Of a DNA stretch of 64,000 nucleotides, positions 16,570 through 25,436 are shown one piece after another. Under the pieces are notes generated by a model, which did not search any database, had not been told where the DNA came from, and saw nothing but the letters and a program-made list of their open reading frames with translations. A program made the position numbers and the translations under genes. Within the stretch, counting starts at the first letter, position 1. Each line of letters begins with the position of its first letter. Location of the stretch: positions 1-64,000 of the forward strand of contig DDEX01000011.1 of NCBI GenBank assembly GCA_002336845.1, read 5' to 3'. Source of the stretch: Rhodobacteraceae bacterium UBA1943. GTDB taxonomy: Bacteria > Pseudomonadota > Alphaproteobacteria > Rhodobacterales > Rhodobacteraceae.

Positions 16570-19488
16570 ATGACAGGCGAAATGATTCTGGTCCTGCTGG
16601 TCTGCCTTCCCTTCGCGGGAAGCCTTGCCGCGACCGTTCTCCTGAAGACCGATTCCCGCGTCCTTGCCGCGCGCATGTCGGGCGGCGTGACCTTCGTCGC
16701 GCTCGTCCTCACGGCGATGCTCTATCCAGCGGTGCGTGATGGCGGCAAGGTACGGCTCGATCTCGAATGGCTGCCGCAGCTCGGCCTCAACGTCACCCTG
16801 CGCATGGATGGCTTCGCCTGGCTCTTCGCCATGCTTGTCACCGGCATCGGTTGCCTCGTCGTGCTTTATGCGCGTTACTACATGTCCGAAGAGGACCCGG
16901 TTCCGCGCTTCTTCTCGTTCCTCCTCGCCTTCATGGGCTCGATGCTCGGCATCGTGCTGTCGGGCAATATCATCCTGCTGTCGGTATTCTGGGAACTGAC
17001 CAGCATCTTCTCCTTCCTGCTGATCAGCTACTGGCACCACAATGCCGCCGCGCGTGACGGCGCGCGCATGGCGCTGACCATCACCGGCATCGGCGGTTTC
17101 TGCCTGCTCGCGGGCCTGCTCGTGCTCGGCCATATCGTCGGCAGCTACGATCTCGACGTGGTGCTGGCCTCCGGAGACCAGATCAAGGCGCACCCGCTTT
17201 ATCTCACGGCGCTCATGCTTATCCTCATCGGCGCGCTGACCAAGAGCGCGCAGGTGCCGTTCCATTTCTGGTTGCCCAACGCCATGGCCGCGCCGACGCC
17301 GGTTTCGGCCTATCTTCATTCCGCGACCATGGTGAAGGCCGGCGTCTTCCTGCTCGTGCGGTTCTGGCCGGCACTGTCGGGCACCTATGAATGGTTCATG
17401 CTGGTCGGCATCGCCGGCATCAGCACGCTGATCCTCGGCGCTTATTTCGCCATGTTCCAGCAGGACCTGAAGGGCCTGCTCGCCTATTCGACGATCAGCC
17501 ATCTCGGCCTCATCACCACGCTGCTCAGCCTCGGCAGCCCGGTCGCGGCGGTGGCTGCGATCTTCCACATGATGAACCACGCCACCTTCAAGGCCTCGCT
17601 CTTCATGGCCGCCGGCATCATCGACCATGAGACCGGCACCCGCGACATGCGACGATTGAGCGGGTTGCTCAAATACCTGCCGATCACAGGCACGCTCGCC
17701 ATGGTGGCGAGCGCCGCCATGGCCGGCGTGCCTCTGCTCAACGGCTTCATCTCCAAGGAGATGTTCTTCGCCGAAGCCGTGGAGACGCATGCAGATTCCG
17801 TGCTTGACCGCATCCTGCCCTATGTCGCGACGCTCGCCGGCGCCTTCTCGGTCGCCTATTCGCTGCGCTTCATCCATATGGTCTTCTTCGGCCCCGAGCC
17901 GACGGACCTGCCGAAGCCCAAGCCGCACGAGCCGCCGCACTGGATGCGTTTCCCCATCGAGTTCCTCGTGCTCGCCTGCCTCGTCGTCGGCATTATCCCA
18001 AGCCTGTCGATCGGCCCGTTCCTGCATTCCGCCGTCGTTTCGGTGCTGGGTGATCGAACGCCGGAATACAGCCTCGCGGTCTGGCATGGCATCAACACGC
18101 CGCTGATCATGAGCCTCATCGCGCTCGTCGGCGGCGCGGCGCTTTATTTCGTGATGAAGGACTATCTGGCCAAATGCGACGACGGGCCGCCGCTCTTCCG
18201 TCATCTCGGCGGCCAGCGTATTTTCGAACGTGTTCTCGTCACCGTCTCCTGGAAATGGGCGCGCTGGCTGGAAAGCCATCTCGGCACGCGCCATCTCCAG
18301 CCGCAGCTTCGCCTCGTCGCGGCGGCGGGGCTTCTGGCCGGCGTCGTACCGCTTTATCTCGCGGGCTTTTCCCCGAGGCCGCCGACCTTCGGCGCGGTCG
18401 ATCCGATTTTCGCCGCCGTCTGGTGCATCGGCGCCTTCTGCGCGCTCGGCGCGGCCTATCAGGCGAAGTATCACCGGCTCGCCGCGCTGGTGCTTCTCGG
18501 CGGCGCGGGTATCACCACCTGCATCACCTTCGTCTGGCTTTCGGCGCCCGACCTTGCCATCACGCAGCTCGTCGTGGAGGTCGTCACCACCGTTCTGCTT
18601 CTGCTCGGCCTGCGCTGGCTGCCGAAGCGTTCGGAAAAGGTCGACAACGCTGTTTCGCTTGCCGCCCGCAGCCGCCGCTTCCGCGACTTGCTGCTGGCGA
18701 TTTCCTGCGGTCTCGGCATGTTCGTCTTCTCCTATGCGATCATGACGCAGCCGGTTCCCGATGCCATCGCCAGCTATTTCCTCGATAAGGCCTATAGCGA
18801 GGGCGGCGGCCGCAACGTCGTCAACGTCATCCTCGTCGATTTCCGCGGCTTCGACACGATGGGCGAGATCGCGGTTCTGGCCATCGTGGCGCTGACGGTC
18901 TTCGCGCTGCTGCGCCGCTTCCGCCCGGCGCCCGACAGCATCGAAAAACCCGAACAGCAGCGCATCCAGAACGCCTATGACGACGCGCGCCCCGAGCGTT
19001 CGGAAGGCGATACGGTGCGCGACTATCTGCTCGTGCCCTCGGTCATCATGCAGTGGATGTTCCCCGTTATCGCGACCTTCGCGGTCTTCCTGTTCCTGCG
19101 CGGTCACGACCTGCCGGGCGGCGGCTTTGCCGCCGGCATCACCATGGCTATTGCCTTCCTGCTGCAATATCTGGCGGGCGGCGTGCGCTGGGCGGAAGAC
19201 AGGTTGCGCATCCTGCCGCTCCGCTGGATGGGCTTCGGCCTCATCACGGCGGCGGCGACGGGCATCGGCGCGTGGCTGCTCGGCTATCCGTTCCTCACCA
19301 CCTATTCGCAGTACATAGAGGTGCCGCTGATCGGCAAGGTGCCGGCGGCGACCGCGCTGCTCTTCGATCTCGGCGTCTTCTCGCTCGTCGTCGGCGCGAC
19401 GGTGCTCATCCTCATCGCGCTTGCCCACCAGTCCATACGCACGCATCGGGTCCGCAGTCTCGAAGCCCAGAAGGCGGAGGAAACCTGA
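16570..19488 (+). CDS. mrpA: Na+/H+ antiporter subunit A/B fusion (Mrp/Pha type)
   Basis: A 972-residue integral membrane protein joining MrpA and MrpB, as in rhizobial PhaAB. The N-terminal 700 residues are the NuoL-like transporter, with WELTSIFSFLLI, LTKSAQVPFHFWLPNAMAAPTPVSAYLHSATMVKAG (here Lys and Glu take part in proton transfer) and HLGLITTLL. The MrpB-like domain begins around residue 815 with LVPSVIMQWMFPVIATFAVFLFLRGHDLPGGGF. It is the first gene of a six-gene operon for cation/proton exchange in salt and alkaline stress. ATG 16570 is used; ATG 16582, with AGGCGA before it, is an alternative. Confidence 0.93.
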   Translation: MTGEMILVLLVCLPFAGSLAATVLLKTDSRVLAARMSGGVTFVALVLTAMLYPAVRDGGKVRLDLEWLPQLGLNVTLRMDGFAWLFAMLVTGIGCLVVLYARYYMSEEDPVPRFFSFLLAFMGSMLGIVLSGNIILLSVFWELTSIFSFLLISYWHHNAAARDGARMALTITGIGGFCLLAGLLVLGHIVGSYDLDVVLASGDQIKAHPLYLTALMLILIGALTKSAQVPFHFWLPNAMAAPTPVSAYLHSATMVKAGVFLLVRFWPALSGTYEWFMLVGIAGISTLILGAYFAMFQQDLKGLLAYSTISHLGLITTLLSLGSPVAAVAAIFHMMNHATFKASLFMAAGIIDHETGTRDMRRLSGLLKYLPITGTLAMVASAAMAGVPLLNGFISKEMFFAEAVETHADSVLDRILPYVATLAGAFSVAYSLRFIHMVFFGPEPTDLPKPKPHEPPHWMRFPIEFLVLACLVVGIIPSLSIGPFLHSAVVSVLGDRTPEYSLAVWHGINTPLIMSLIALVGGAALYFVMKDYLAKCDDGPPLFRHLGGQRIFERVLVTVSWKWARWLESHLGTRHLQPQLRLVAAAGLLAGVVPLYLAGFSPRPPTFGAVDPIFAAVWCIGAFCALGAAYQAKYHRLAALVLLGGAGITTCITFVWLSAPDLAITQLVVEVVTTVLLLLGLRWLPKRSEKVDNAVSLAARSRRFRDLLLAISCGLGMFVFSYAIMTQPVPDAIASYFLDKAYSEGGGRNVVNVILVDFRGFDTMGEIAVLAIVALTVFALLRRFRPAPDSIEKPEQQRIQNAYDDARPERSEGDTVRDYLLVPSVIMQWMFPVIATFAVFLFLRGHDLPGGGFAAGITMAIAFLLQYLAGGVRWAEDRLRILPLRWMGFGLITAAATGIGAWLLGYPFLTTYSQYIEVPLIGKVPAATALLFDLGVFSLVVGATVLILIALAHQSIRTHRVRSLEAQKAEET

Positions 19489-19826
19489 TGGAACTCGTTC
19501 TTTCAATCGGCATCGGCATCATGACGGGTTCGGGCGTTTGGCTCATCCTGCGTCCGCGCACCTACCAGGTCATCATCGGCCTGTCGCTGCTCTCCTATGC
19601 GGTCAACCTCTTCATCTTCGGGGTCGGCGGCGTGAAATCCAATGCGGCCCCGCTGCTCGGCGAGGGCGTCGACGTCTCGACGCTGACCGATCCGGTTCCG
19701 CAGGCGCTGGTATTGACCGCCATCGTCATCGGGTTCGCCACGACGGCGCTATTCCTCGTGGTCCTGCTCGCCGCGCGCGGCCTGACCGGCACGGACCATG
19801 TCGACGGCAGGGAGCAGCCGAAATGA
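19488..19826 (+). CDS. mrpC: Na+/H+ antiporter subunit C
   Basis: A 112-residue NuoK-like subunit with three membrane helices. It shows YQVIIGLSLLSYAVNLFIFGVG and DPVPQALVLTAIVIGFATTALFL, diagnostic of MrpC. The ATG overlaps the mrpA stop by one base (TGATG) and its own stop overlaps mrpD by 4 bases. It assembles with MrpA and MrpD in the inner membrane. Confidence 0.92.
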   Translation: MELVLSIGIGIMTGSGVWLILRPRTYQVIIGLSLLSYAVNLFIFGVGGVKSNAAPLLGEGVDVSTLTDPVPQALVLTAIVIGFATTALFLVVLLAARGLTGTDHVDGREQPK

Positions 19827-21454
19827 GCGGCTGGCAGCAACATTTCATCATCGCCCCCATCGTCATCCCGCTCGTTGCGGGTGCGCTGCTGCTGTTCTTC
19901 GACGAACGCCAGCGCGTCGTCAAAGCGATGATCAGTGTCGTCTCGTGCCTGGCGCTCGCCGCCGTCGCCATCCACCTTTTACGGCTGGTGAACAGTGGGG
20001 ATTTCGAGGGCGTCTATCTCCTGGGCAACTGGCCGGCGCCCTTCGGCATCGTGCTCGTCGTCGACCGGCTATCGGCCTTGATGCTGGTGCTCGCCTCGAT
20101 CCTCGCCATCCCGGCGCTGGTCTTCGCGCTGGCTCGCTGGCACACCGCCGGCGCGCATTTCCACTCGTTGTTCCAGTTCCTGCTGATGGGCCTTAACGGC
20201 GCGTTCCTGACGGGCGACCTCTTCAATCTCTTCGTCTTCTTCGAAGTGATGCTCGCAGCCTCCTATGGCCTCCTGATGCACGGTTCGGGTCCCATGCGCG
20301 TGAAGGCGGGCCTGCACTATATCGCGGTCAATCTCGCCGCGGCGCTCTGCTTCCTGATCGGCGTCAGCGCCATCTACGGCTCGGCGGGCACGCTCAACAT
20401 GGCAGACCTTGCCGTGCGCATCGGCGAGATCGAAGGCGAGCGGCGCATGCTGCTGGAAGCCGGGGCGGCCATTCTCGGTGTGGTCTTCCTGATCAAGGCC
20501 GGCATGTGGCCGCTGAATTTCTGGCTGCCGGGCGCCTATAGCGCGGCGGTCGCTCCCGTCGCCGGCATCTTCGCGATCATGAGCAAGGTCGGCATCTATG
20601 TGATCCTGCGTCTCTCGCTGCTCGTCTTCGGGCAGGGGGAATCGGCCGGGCTCGGGCTTAACGTTCTGCTCTATGGCGGCATGGCAACGATCGCCTTTGG
20701 CACGATCGGCGTTCTCGCCTCGCAGGCGCTCGGGCGGCTCGCCAGCTATTCGGTGCTCGTTTCCTCGGGCACGCTGCTGGCCGTGCTCGGCCTCAGCAAC
20801 GGCGAGGTCACGGCCGGCGCGCTGTTCTACATGGTCAGTTCGACGCTGACGATCGGCGCCTTCTTCATGCTCATCGAACTCGTCGAGCGCGGGCAGGATG
20901 CCGGCGCCTCGGTTCTCGCCGTCACCATGGAGGCCTATGGCGATGCGGACGAGGAGGAGGAAGAGGTCGAGGTGGGCGTCACCATGCCGGGGACCATCGC
21001 GGTGCTCGGCATCTGCTTTGCCGCCTGCGGCATCCTGCTTTCCGGCCTGCCGCCGCTCTCCGGCTTCGTCGCGAAATTCGCGATGCTGACGGGCATGATC
21101 GGGGTCGGTGCCACGGGCGACGCGCCCATCCCCGCCTCCGTCTGGTGGATCGTCGGCCTGCTCATCCTGTCGGGCCTTGCCGCGCTGATCTCGATGACCC
21201 GCGCCGGCATCCGCACCTTCTGGGCCTCGATGGAAGGGACCGTGCCGCGCGTGCTCGTCATGGAAATGGCGCCGGTCATGCTTCTGATCGCGCTGACTCT
21301 GACGCTCACTGTCAAGGCCGGCCCTGCCATGAGCTACATGGAAGAGACCGTGCGCAACCTGCAGCAGCCTGGCACCTATATCGACGCGGTGATCAATGCG
21401 CGGCGGGCCGGGGTTGCCGAACCAAGCGGGCCGGATGGCGGGGGAGGGATCTGA
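19823..21454 (+). CDS. mrpD: Na+/H+ antiporter subunit D
   Basis: A 543-residue NuoN/NuoM-like transporter subunit with about 14 membrane helices. Family motifs are LLMGLNGAFLTGDLFNLFVFFEVML, the lysine helix FLIKAGMWPLNFWLPGAYSAA, and LASQALGRLASYSVLVSSG. A charged loop with six successive acidic residues (DEEEEEVE, near residue 375) is unusual but lies in a variable region. The start overlaps the mrpC stop by 4 bases; one base separates it from mrpE. Confidence 0.92.
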   Translation: MSGWQQHFIIAPIVIPLVAGALLLFFDERQRVVKAMISVVSCLALAAVAIHLLRLVNSGDFEGVYLLGNWPAPFGIVLVVDRLSALMLVLASILAIPALVFALARWHTAGAHFHSLFQFLLMGLNGAFLTGDLFNLFVFFEVMLAASYGLLMHGSGPMRVKAGLHYIAVNLAAALCFLIGVSAIYGSAGTLNMADLAVRIGEIEGERRMLLEAGAAILGVVFLIKAGMWPLNFWLPGAYSAAVAPVAGIFAIMSKVGIYVILRLSLLVFGQGESAGLGLNVLLYGGMATIAFGTIGVLASQALGRLASYSVLVSSGTLLAVLGLSNGEVTAGALFYMVSSTLTIGAFFMLIELVERGQDAGASVLAVTMEAYGDADEEEEEVEVGVTMPGTIAVLGICFAACGILLSGLPPLSGFVAKFAMLTGMIGVGATGDAPIPASVWWIVGLLILSGLAALISMTRAGIRTFWASMEGTVPRVLVMEMAPVMLLIALTLTLTVKAGPAMSYMEETVRNLQQPGTYIDAVINARRAGVAEPSGPDGGGGI

Positions 21455-21455
21455 C

Positions 21456-21932
21456 ATGCTGCCCTATCCGCTGCTCAGCGCTTCGCTCGTCATCATGTGG
21501 CTGGCCCTCAACGGGTTTTCGCTCGGCCACCTCATTCTCGGCTGCGTCGTCGCGGTCTTCGCCTCCTGGGGTATGGCGTCGCTGCGCCCGGCCAAGCCGC
21601 GCATGCCGAAATGGTATCTTCTGCCGAAACTCGTCGGCATCGTGCTTTACGATATCGTGCGTTCGAACATTGCCGTCGCCGCCATCCTCGTGGCGGGGCG
21701 CGGACGCCGGTTCCGCTCGGGCTTCGTGACCATCCCACTCGATCTGCAGAACCCGACGGCGCTCGCGGTGCTCGCCGTCGTGGTCACGAGCACGCCGGGC
21801 ACTGCCTGGCTGGAATACAATTCATTGAGCCGGACCGTGCTGATCCATGTGCTCGACCTCGTCGACGAGGCGGAGTGGCAGGCCCTGATCAAGGGGCGCT
21901 ACGAGGCGCTGCTGATGGAGATTTTCGAATGA
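21456..21932 (+). CDS. mrpE: Na+/H+ antiporter subunit E
   Basis: A 158-residue membrane protein with two or three N-terminal helices and a cytoplasmic domain. The stretch DIVRSNIAVAAIL, the VTIPLDLQNPTALAVLAVVVTSTPGT motif and ending helices match MrpE. It lies one base after mrpD and overlaps mrpF by 4 bases. MrpE is required for full activity but is not itself a known channel. Confidence 0.9.
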   Translation: MLPYPLLSASLVIMWLALNGFSLGHLILGCVVAVFASWGMASLRPAKPRMPKWYLLPKLVGIVLYDIVRSNIAVAAILVAGRGRRFRSGFVTIPLDLQNPTALAVLAVVVTSTPGTAWLEYNSLSRTVLIHVLDLVDEAEWQALIKGRYEALLMEIFE

Positions 21933-22210
21933 GCCAGACGATCCTTTCCTGGTCCATGACCTTCGCGCAGATATGCCTCGTCATCGCCATGGCGCTGGCG
22001 GCCTTGCGCATGTCGCGCGGCCCGCGCGCGCAGGATCGCGTGCTCGCGCTCGATACGCTTTACGTGAACTCCATGCTGCTCCTGATGGTCTTCGGCATCC
22101 GCACCGGCAAGGTCATCTATTTCGAGGCTTCGCTGGTCATCGGCATGCTGGGCTTTGTCGCGACGGTGGCGCTCGCCAAATTCCTGATGCGCGGGGAGGT
22201 GATCGAATGA
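21929..22210 (+). CDS. mrpF: Na+/H+ antiporter subunit F
   Basis: A 93-residue protein with three membrane helices. MSRGPRAQDRVLALDTLYVNSMLL is the MrpF signature, in which the conserved Asp contributes to the ion path. Both ends overlap neighbouring genes by 4 bases, so translation is coupled through mrpE-F-G. Confidence 0.92.
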   Translation: MSQTILSWSMTFAQICLVIAMALAALRMSRGPRAQDRVLALDTLYVNSMLLLMVFGIRTGKVIYFEASLVIGMLGFVATVALAKFLMRGEVIE

Positions 22211-22605
22211 GCACCATCGAGCATGCGGGCGATCTGCCGGCCTGGGCCGCGCTCGCCGTCTCCTTCTTCCTCGTTATTGGCGCAAGCCTCGCACTGATCG
22301 GCACGATCGGCTTCGTGCGCCTGCCCACCTTCTACGAGCGCATCCACGCGCCGACGCTCGGCACGAGCTGGGGCACCGGCGGCATCGTCATGGCTTCGAT
22401 GATCTTCTTCACGGTGCTCTCGACACGGCCGGTGGTTCACGAAATCCTGATCGGCATTTTCGTGACCGTCACGACGCCCGTCACGCTGATGCTGCTCGCC
22501 CGCGCGGCGCTGCACAGGGACCGCGCGGAGGGAAACCCCGGTGTTCCAAGAGAAGCGCCCGCACAGGCCGAAGAAGGAGAGGGCGAAGCCGTCACGGCGG
22601 AGTGA
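22207..22605 (+). CDS. mrpG: Na+/H+ antiporter subunit G
   Basis: A 132-residue subunit with three membrane helices. The IGTIGFVRLPTFYERIHAPTLGTSWG stretch is diagnostic of MrpG/PhaG. The last 30 residues are an acidic, Ala/Glu-rich cytoplasmic tail. It is the final gene of the mrp operon and overlaps mrpF by 4 bases. A short GC-rich inverted repeat (22611-22626) follows the stop but has no T tract. Confidence 0.9.
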   Translation: MSTIEHAGDLPAWAALAVSFFLVIGASLALIGTIGFVRLPTFYERIHAPTLGTSWGTGGIVMASMIFFTVLSTRPVVHEILIGIFVTVTTPVTLMLLARAALHRDRAEGNPGVPREAPAQAEEGEGEAVTAE

Positions 22606-22672
22606 CGCCTGGCGCGAGAATTCGCGCGCGTCGTTCTGGTAATCTTAAGGCTATGCTGCATAACTTTTCATC

Positions 22673-23842
22673 ATGGACCAACGTCGCCCATTTTCCGTCG
22701 GCAGTGATGCATCGACCTTCGAAAGCTCGGGGGCGCGGAAGATCGTCATCCTCTCGTCGCATGTCTTTCTGGATGGCTTCCGTAAGGCGAGCGTGCATTT
22801 CGTGGCGCGTCGATGGGCGGTGGCCGGTCATGAGGTCTTCTTCACGACGCTGGGGCACAGCTGGCTGAGCCGCTTCAAGCAGAAGGAGCGCCTCGAAGCC
22901 CTTCGCCGCGCGCAGGGCAATCGCTATTCCGAAGTCGAGCCGCGCCTGTTCGCCGGCGCCTATATTCCGCCGCTCCATGCCTTCAGCACCGGAAAACCCT
23001 TCATCAACCGGCTGGTCAGGCCGCTCTTCGCCCTCTACGCCAGCCATTTGCCGGGTTTTGTCCGCACGAAGATCGAAGCGGCCGATCTCGTCGTCATCGA
23101 GAGCGGCACGCCCGTCGCCTTTCTGGCGCTCGTGCATCGGCTGAACCCACGGGCGAAGCTGCTCTATTTCTGCCGGGACCTGTTGAGGAGCATCGGGGCG
23201 TCGCCCTATCTGTGCGAGGCGGAAAGCCGCGGTATCGGACTTTTCGACAGCGTCTGCGTTCCCTCGCGCCGGCTGGGCGAAATGCTGCCACCCGGCGGGA
23301 AGGTGCATTTCGTGCCGCAGGGCATCGAAGGCGCGATCTTCGACCGCGCCGAGGTGTCGCCCTATGCCGAAGGCAGCCGCAATGCGGTCGCGGTCGGCGA
23401 CATGCTTTTCGACCAGCCTTCCGTCGCCGCGATGGCCGAGGCCGCACCGGAGGTGACGTTCCATCTCTTCGGCATACGCTGGCGGGGCGACGCTCCGGCC
23501 AATGTCAACGTGCATGGCGAGCAGTCCTTCGAGACGCTGGCCGCCTATATCCGCCACGCCGACATTGGTCTTGCGCCCTACCGGGTCAACAGCAGTGAAG
23601 TCTATCTCGCCGAATCGAGCCTCAAGCTGCTGCAATACGCCTATTGCCATGTGCCGGTCCTGTTGCCTGACATCATCCCGGTCTCGCGCGGGAACGAGGT
23701 CGTCTATTCGCTCGACGGCGGAAACGATTGGCGCCGGATCATCGATACGGCGCTCGCCTGGCCGCATAGCGAGGCCTATCGTGACGGCATTCTGACCTGG
23801 GACGATGTGGCCCGGCAGACGCTCGCCACCGTCTTCGCCTGA
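22673..23842 (+). CDS. GumK-like glucuronosyltransferase (GT70 family)
   Basis: A 389-residue GT-B glycosyltransferase without membrane helices, probably membrane-associated. VILSSHVFLDGFRKASVHFVARRWA near residue 23, the catalytic-domain segment LVVIESGTPVAF, and the donor-site region GLAPYR...YLAESSLKLLQYAY fit GumK, the enzyme that adds glucuronate to a lipid-linked oligosaccharide in xanthan synthesis. The neighbours, a flippase (23849) and TupA-like protein (25437), agree with surface polysaccharide synthesis. Donor and acceptor cannot be read from sequence. Ends 6 bases before the convergent flippase gene. Confidence 0.75.
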   Translation: MDQRRPFSVGSDASTFESSGARKIVILSSHVFLDGFRKASVHFVARRWAVAGHEVFFTTLGHSWLSRFKQKERLEALRRAQGNRYSEVEPRLFAGAYIPPLHAFSTGKPFINRLVRPLFALYASHLPGFVRTKIEAADLVVIESGTPVAFLALVHRLNPRAKLLYFCRDLLRSIGASPYLCEAESRGIGLFDSVCVPSRRLGEMLPPGGKVHFVPQGIEGAIFDRAEVSPYAEGSRNAVAVGDMLFDQPSVAAMAEAAPEVTFHLFGIRWRGDAPANVNVHGEQSFETLAAYIRHADIGLAPYRVNSSEVYLAESSLKLLQYAYCHVPVLLPDIIPVSRGNEVVYSLDGGNDWRRIIDTALAWPHSEAYRDGILTWDDVARQTLATVFA

Positions 23843-23848
23843 AAACGA

Positions 23849-25348
23849 TCAATCGGGATTTGATGCTGCCACGAGGCGGATGAGGCGTCTGGCGAGCGGC
23901 CGCAATCTGCCCGGCACCCGTTCCTCGACCATACCGGCGATCCGTGCCGCCTCTTCGGGGGCGATCAGCCCGAGCAGCCGGGCGGCGGCGATGTAGATCA
24001 GAGCACCGAGGGCGACCGCGACCGGCAGGCCGGCAAGGCCTGGCAGCAACATCGTCGTTGCAAAGGCAACCAAGCCGCAGGCGCTTGCGGCGACGAAGGT
24101 GCGGCCGAGCGCACCCCATGGCACGCCGGGGCCACCATGCGCACCGACGGCGATGAGCAGAAGGCCGAGCGTCAGGCTCTCGGCGAGAATGCGCGCTGCC
24201 CCCGCGCCGACGATGCCGCCCGAGGGGACGGCGATGACGAGTAGCGCGAAGATGAGAACGGCGGAGGCGAGCGTCACGCGCAGCAGCCGACCGCCCTGTT
24301 CGTGTGCGGCGAGATAGGCCCAGGGCACGACGGCAAGGCCTGCCGGCACCGACGCCAGAAGGAAAAGCACCGCCGCGCCGGAGGCCGGCTTGAAGTCCGC
24401 GCCGAAGACGATGGGGATGAGCGAGGCGATGATCGCCGCGCCGCCTATGCCGAGCGGCATGACGAAGAGGGCGGTGAGGCGCAGGCTGTTGCGGTAGAGC
24501 GTGTCCGGCGGCTCGTCGCTGGCGCTGCGTGCGGCAAGGCCGACGAGGAAGGCGGGCGAGAGCTGGAGCGTCAACTGGCTGACGAGACCGGCAAAGGCGA
24601 CGGCGGCTGCGAAGTAGCCGACATCGGCATCAGCAAGGAAATAGCCGACGACGAGGAATTCGATGCGCGTGAGAAGCACGATGTCGATCGCATCCGTCGT
24701 CCACATGCTGCGCCGGTAGGCCTGCATTTCGGGCGTGAGCGCTGCGGGGTCGGAAGGCGCGCGCCTGTCGAGATGGCCCGCGAGGCTGAAGACTTGCGGC
24801 AGGTAGCGCGTCAGCATGCCGAGGAGCGCACCGCCGGGGCCGACGAAGGCAGCGCCGGCAAAGACGATCGGCACCTGCAAAAGGCTGCCGATGGCCGTCG
24901 TCGAGGCCACCTCGTCGAAGCGCCCGCGCCCGCGCGCGATGGCGGCGGAAAAGGCGGCGAGCACATAGGCAAGGAAGAGCAGGCTCGCGCCGACCCAGAT
25001 CCATGGCGCCGGCGCGCCCGAAAGGCGGTGGTAGATGCCGAAGGCCAGCATGGCGACAAAGGCGAGGGCCACGGAGGGCAGGAGAGCGGAAAAGGCGCGG
25101 CGCGCAATCGGCGCCCAGGCGTCCCCTCCCTTGTCGCGCGCGGCTGCTACGTAGCGTAACACCATCTGCGGAAAGCCCTGGTCAGCCACAGCGGCGACGC
25201 AGACGACGACCCACATCGCATAGGCCACGAGGCCAGAGCCGGCTGGGCCGAGCACGCGCGCATTGATGACGCTGACGAGGAACCCCGCCGCCAGTGACAC
25301 GAGCGTTGCCGCCAGATTGATGAGGGAAGAGCCAAGAACGCTGTTCAT
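23849..25348 (-). CDS. Wzx-like polysaccharide flippase / lipopolysaccharide exporter
   Basis: A 499-residue integral membrane protein with about 12-14 helices, opening with MNSVLGSSLINLAATLVSLAAG and INARVLGPAGSGLVAYAMW, the MOP-superfamily pattern of O-antigen and exopolysaccharide flippases. It would move undecaprenyl-linked repeat units across the inner membrane. The last 40 residues are a cytoplasmic, Arg-rich tail. ATG 25348 is preferred to a longer frame (25456), because AAGGGCGG precedes it and the longer form would enter the divergent tupA-like gene. Confidence 0.82.
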   Translation of the reverse strand: MNSVLGSSLINLAATLVSLAAGFLVSVINARVLGPAGSGLVAYAMWVVVCVAAVADQGFPQMVLRYVAAARDKGGDAWAPIARRAFSALLPSVALAFVAMLAFGIYHRLSGAPAPWIWVGASLLFLAYVLAAFSAAIARGRGRFDEVASTTAIGSLLQVPIVFAGAAFVGPGGALLGMLTRYLPQVFSLAGHLDRRAPSDPAALTPEMQAYRRSMWTTDAIDIVLLTRIEFLVVGYFLADADVGYFAAAVAFAGLVSQLTLQLSPAFLVGLAARSASDEPPDTLYRNSLRLTALFVMPLGIGGAAIIASLIPIVFGADFKPASGAAVLFLLASVPAGLAVVPWAYLAAHEQGGRLLRVTLASAVLIFALLVIAVPSGGIVGAGAARILAESLTLGLLLIAVGAHGGPGVPWGALGRTFVAASACGLVAFATTMLLPGLAGLPVAVALGALIYIAAARLLGLIAPEEAARIAGMVEERVPGRLRPLARRLIRLVAASNPD

Positions 25349-25436
25349 CCGCCCTTTTCCCACGAAAAGATAACTTTGAATTAAATAAAGCCGGGCATTG
25401 CTTGGGCATGGCGAAATAAAGGCATGTGGGGCGATC

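Noticed and set aside
16564..19506. Minus-strand open frame of 980 codons opposite mrpA
   Set aside because: It is Arg/Asp/Glu/His-rich low-complexity sequence, the usual antisense shadow of a GC-rich membrane-protein gene. mrpA has all family motifs in the other strand.
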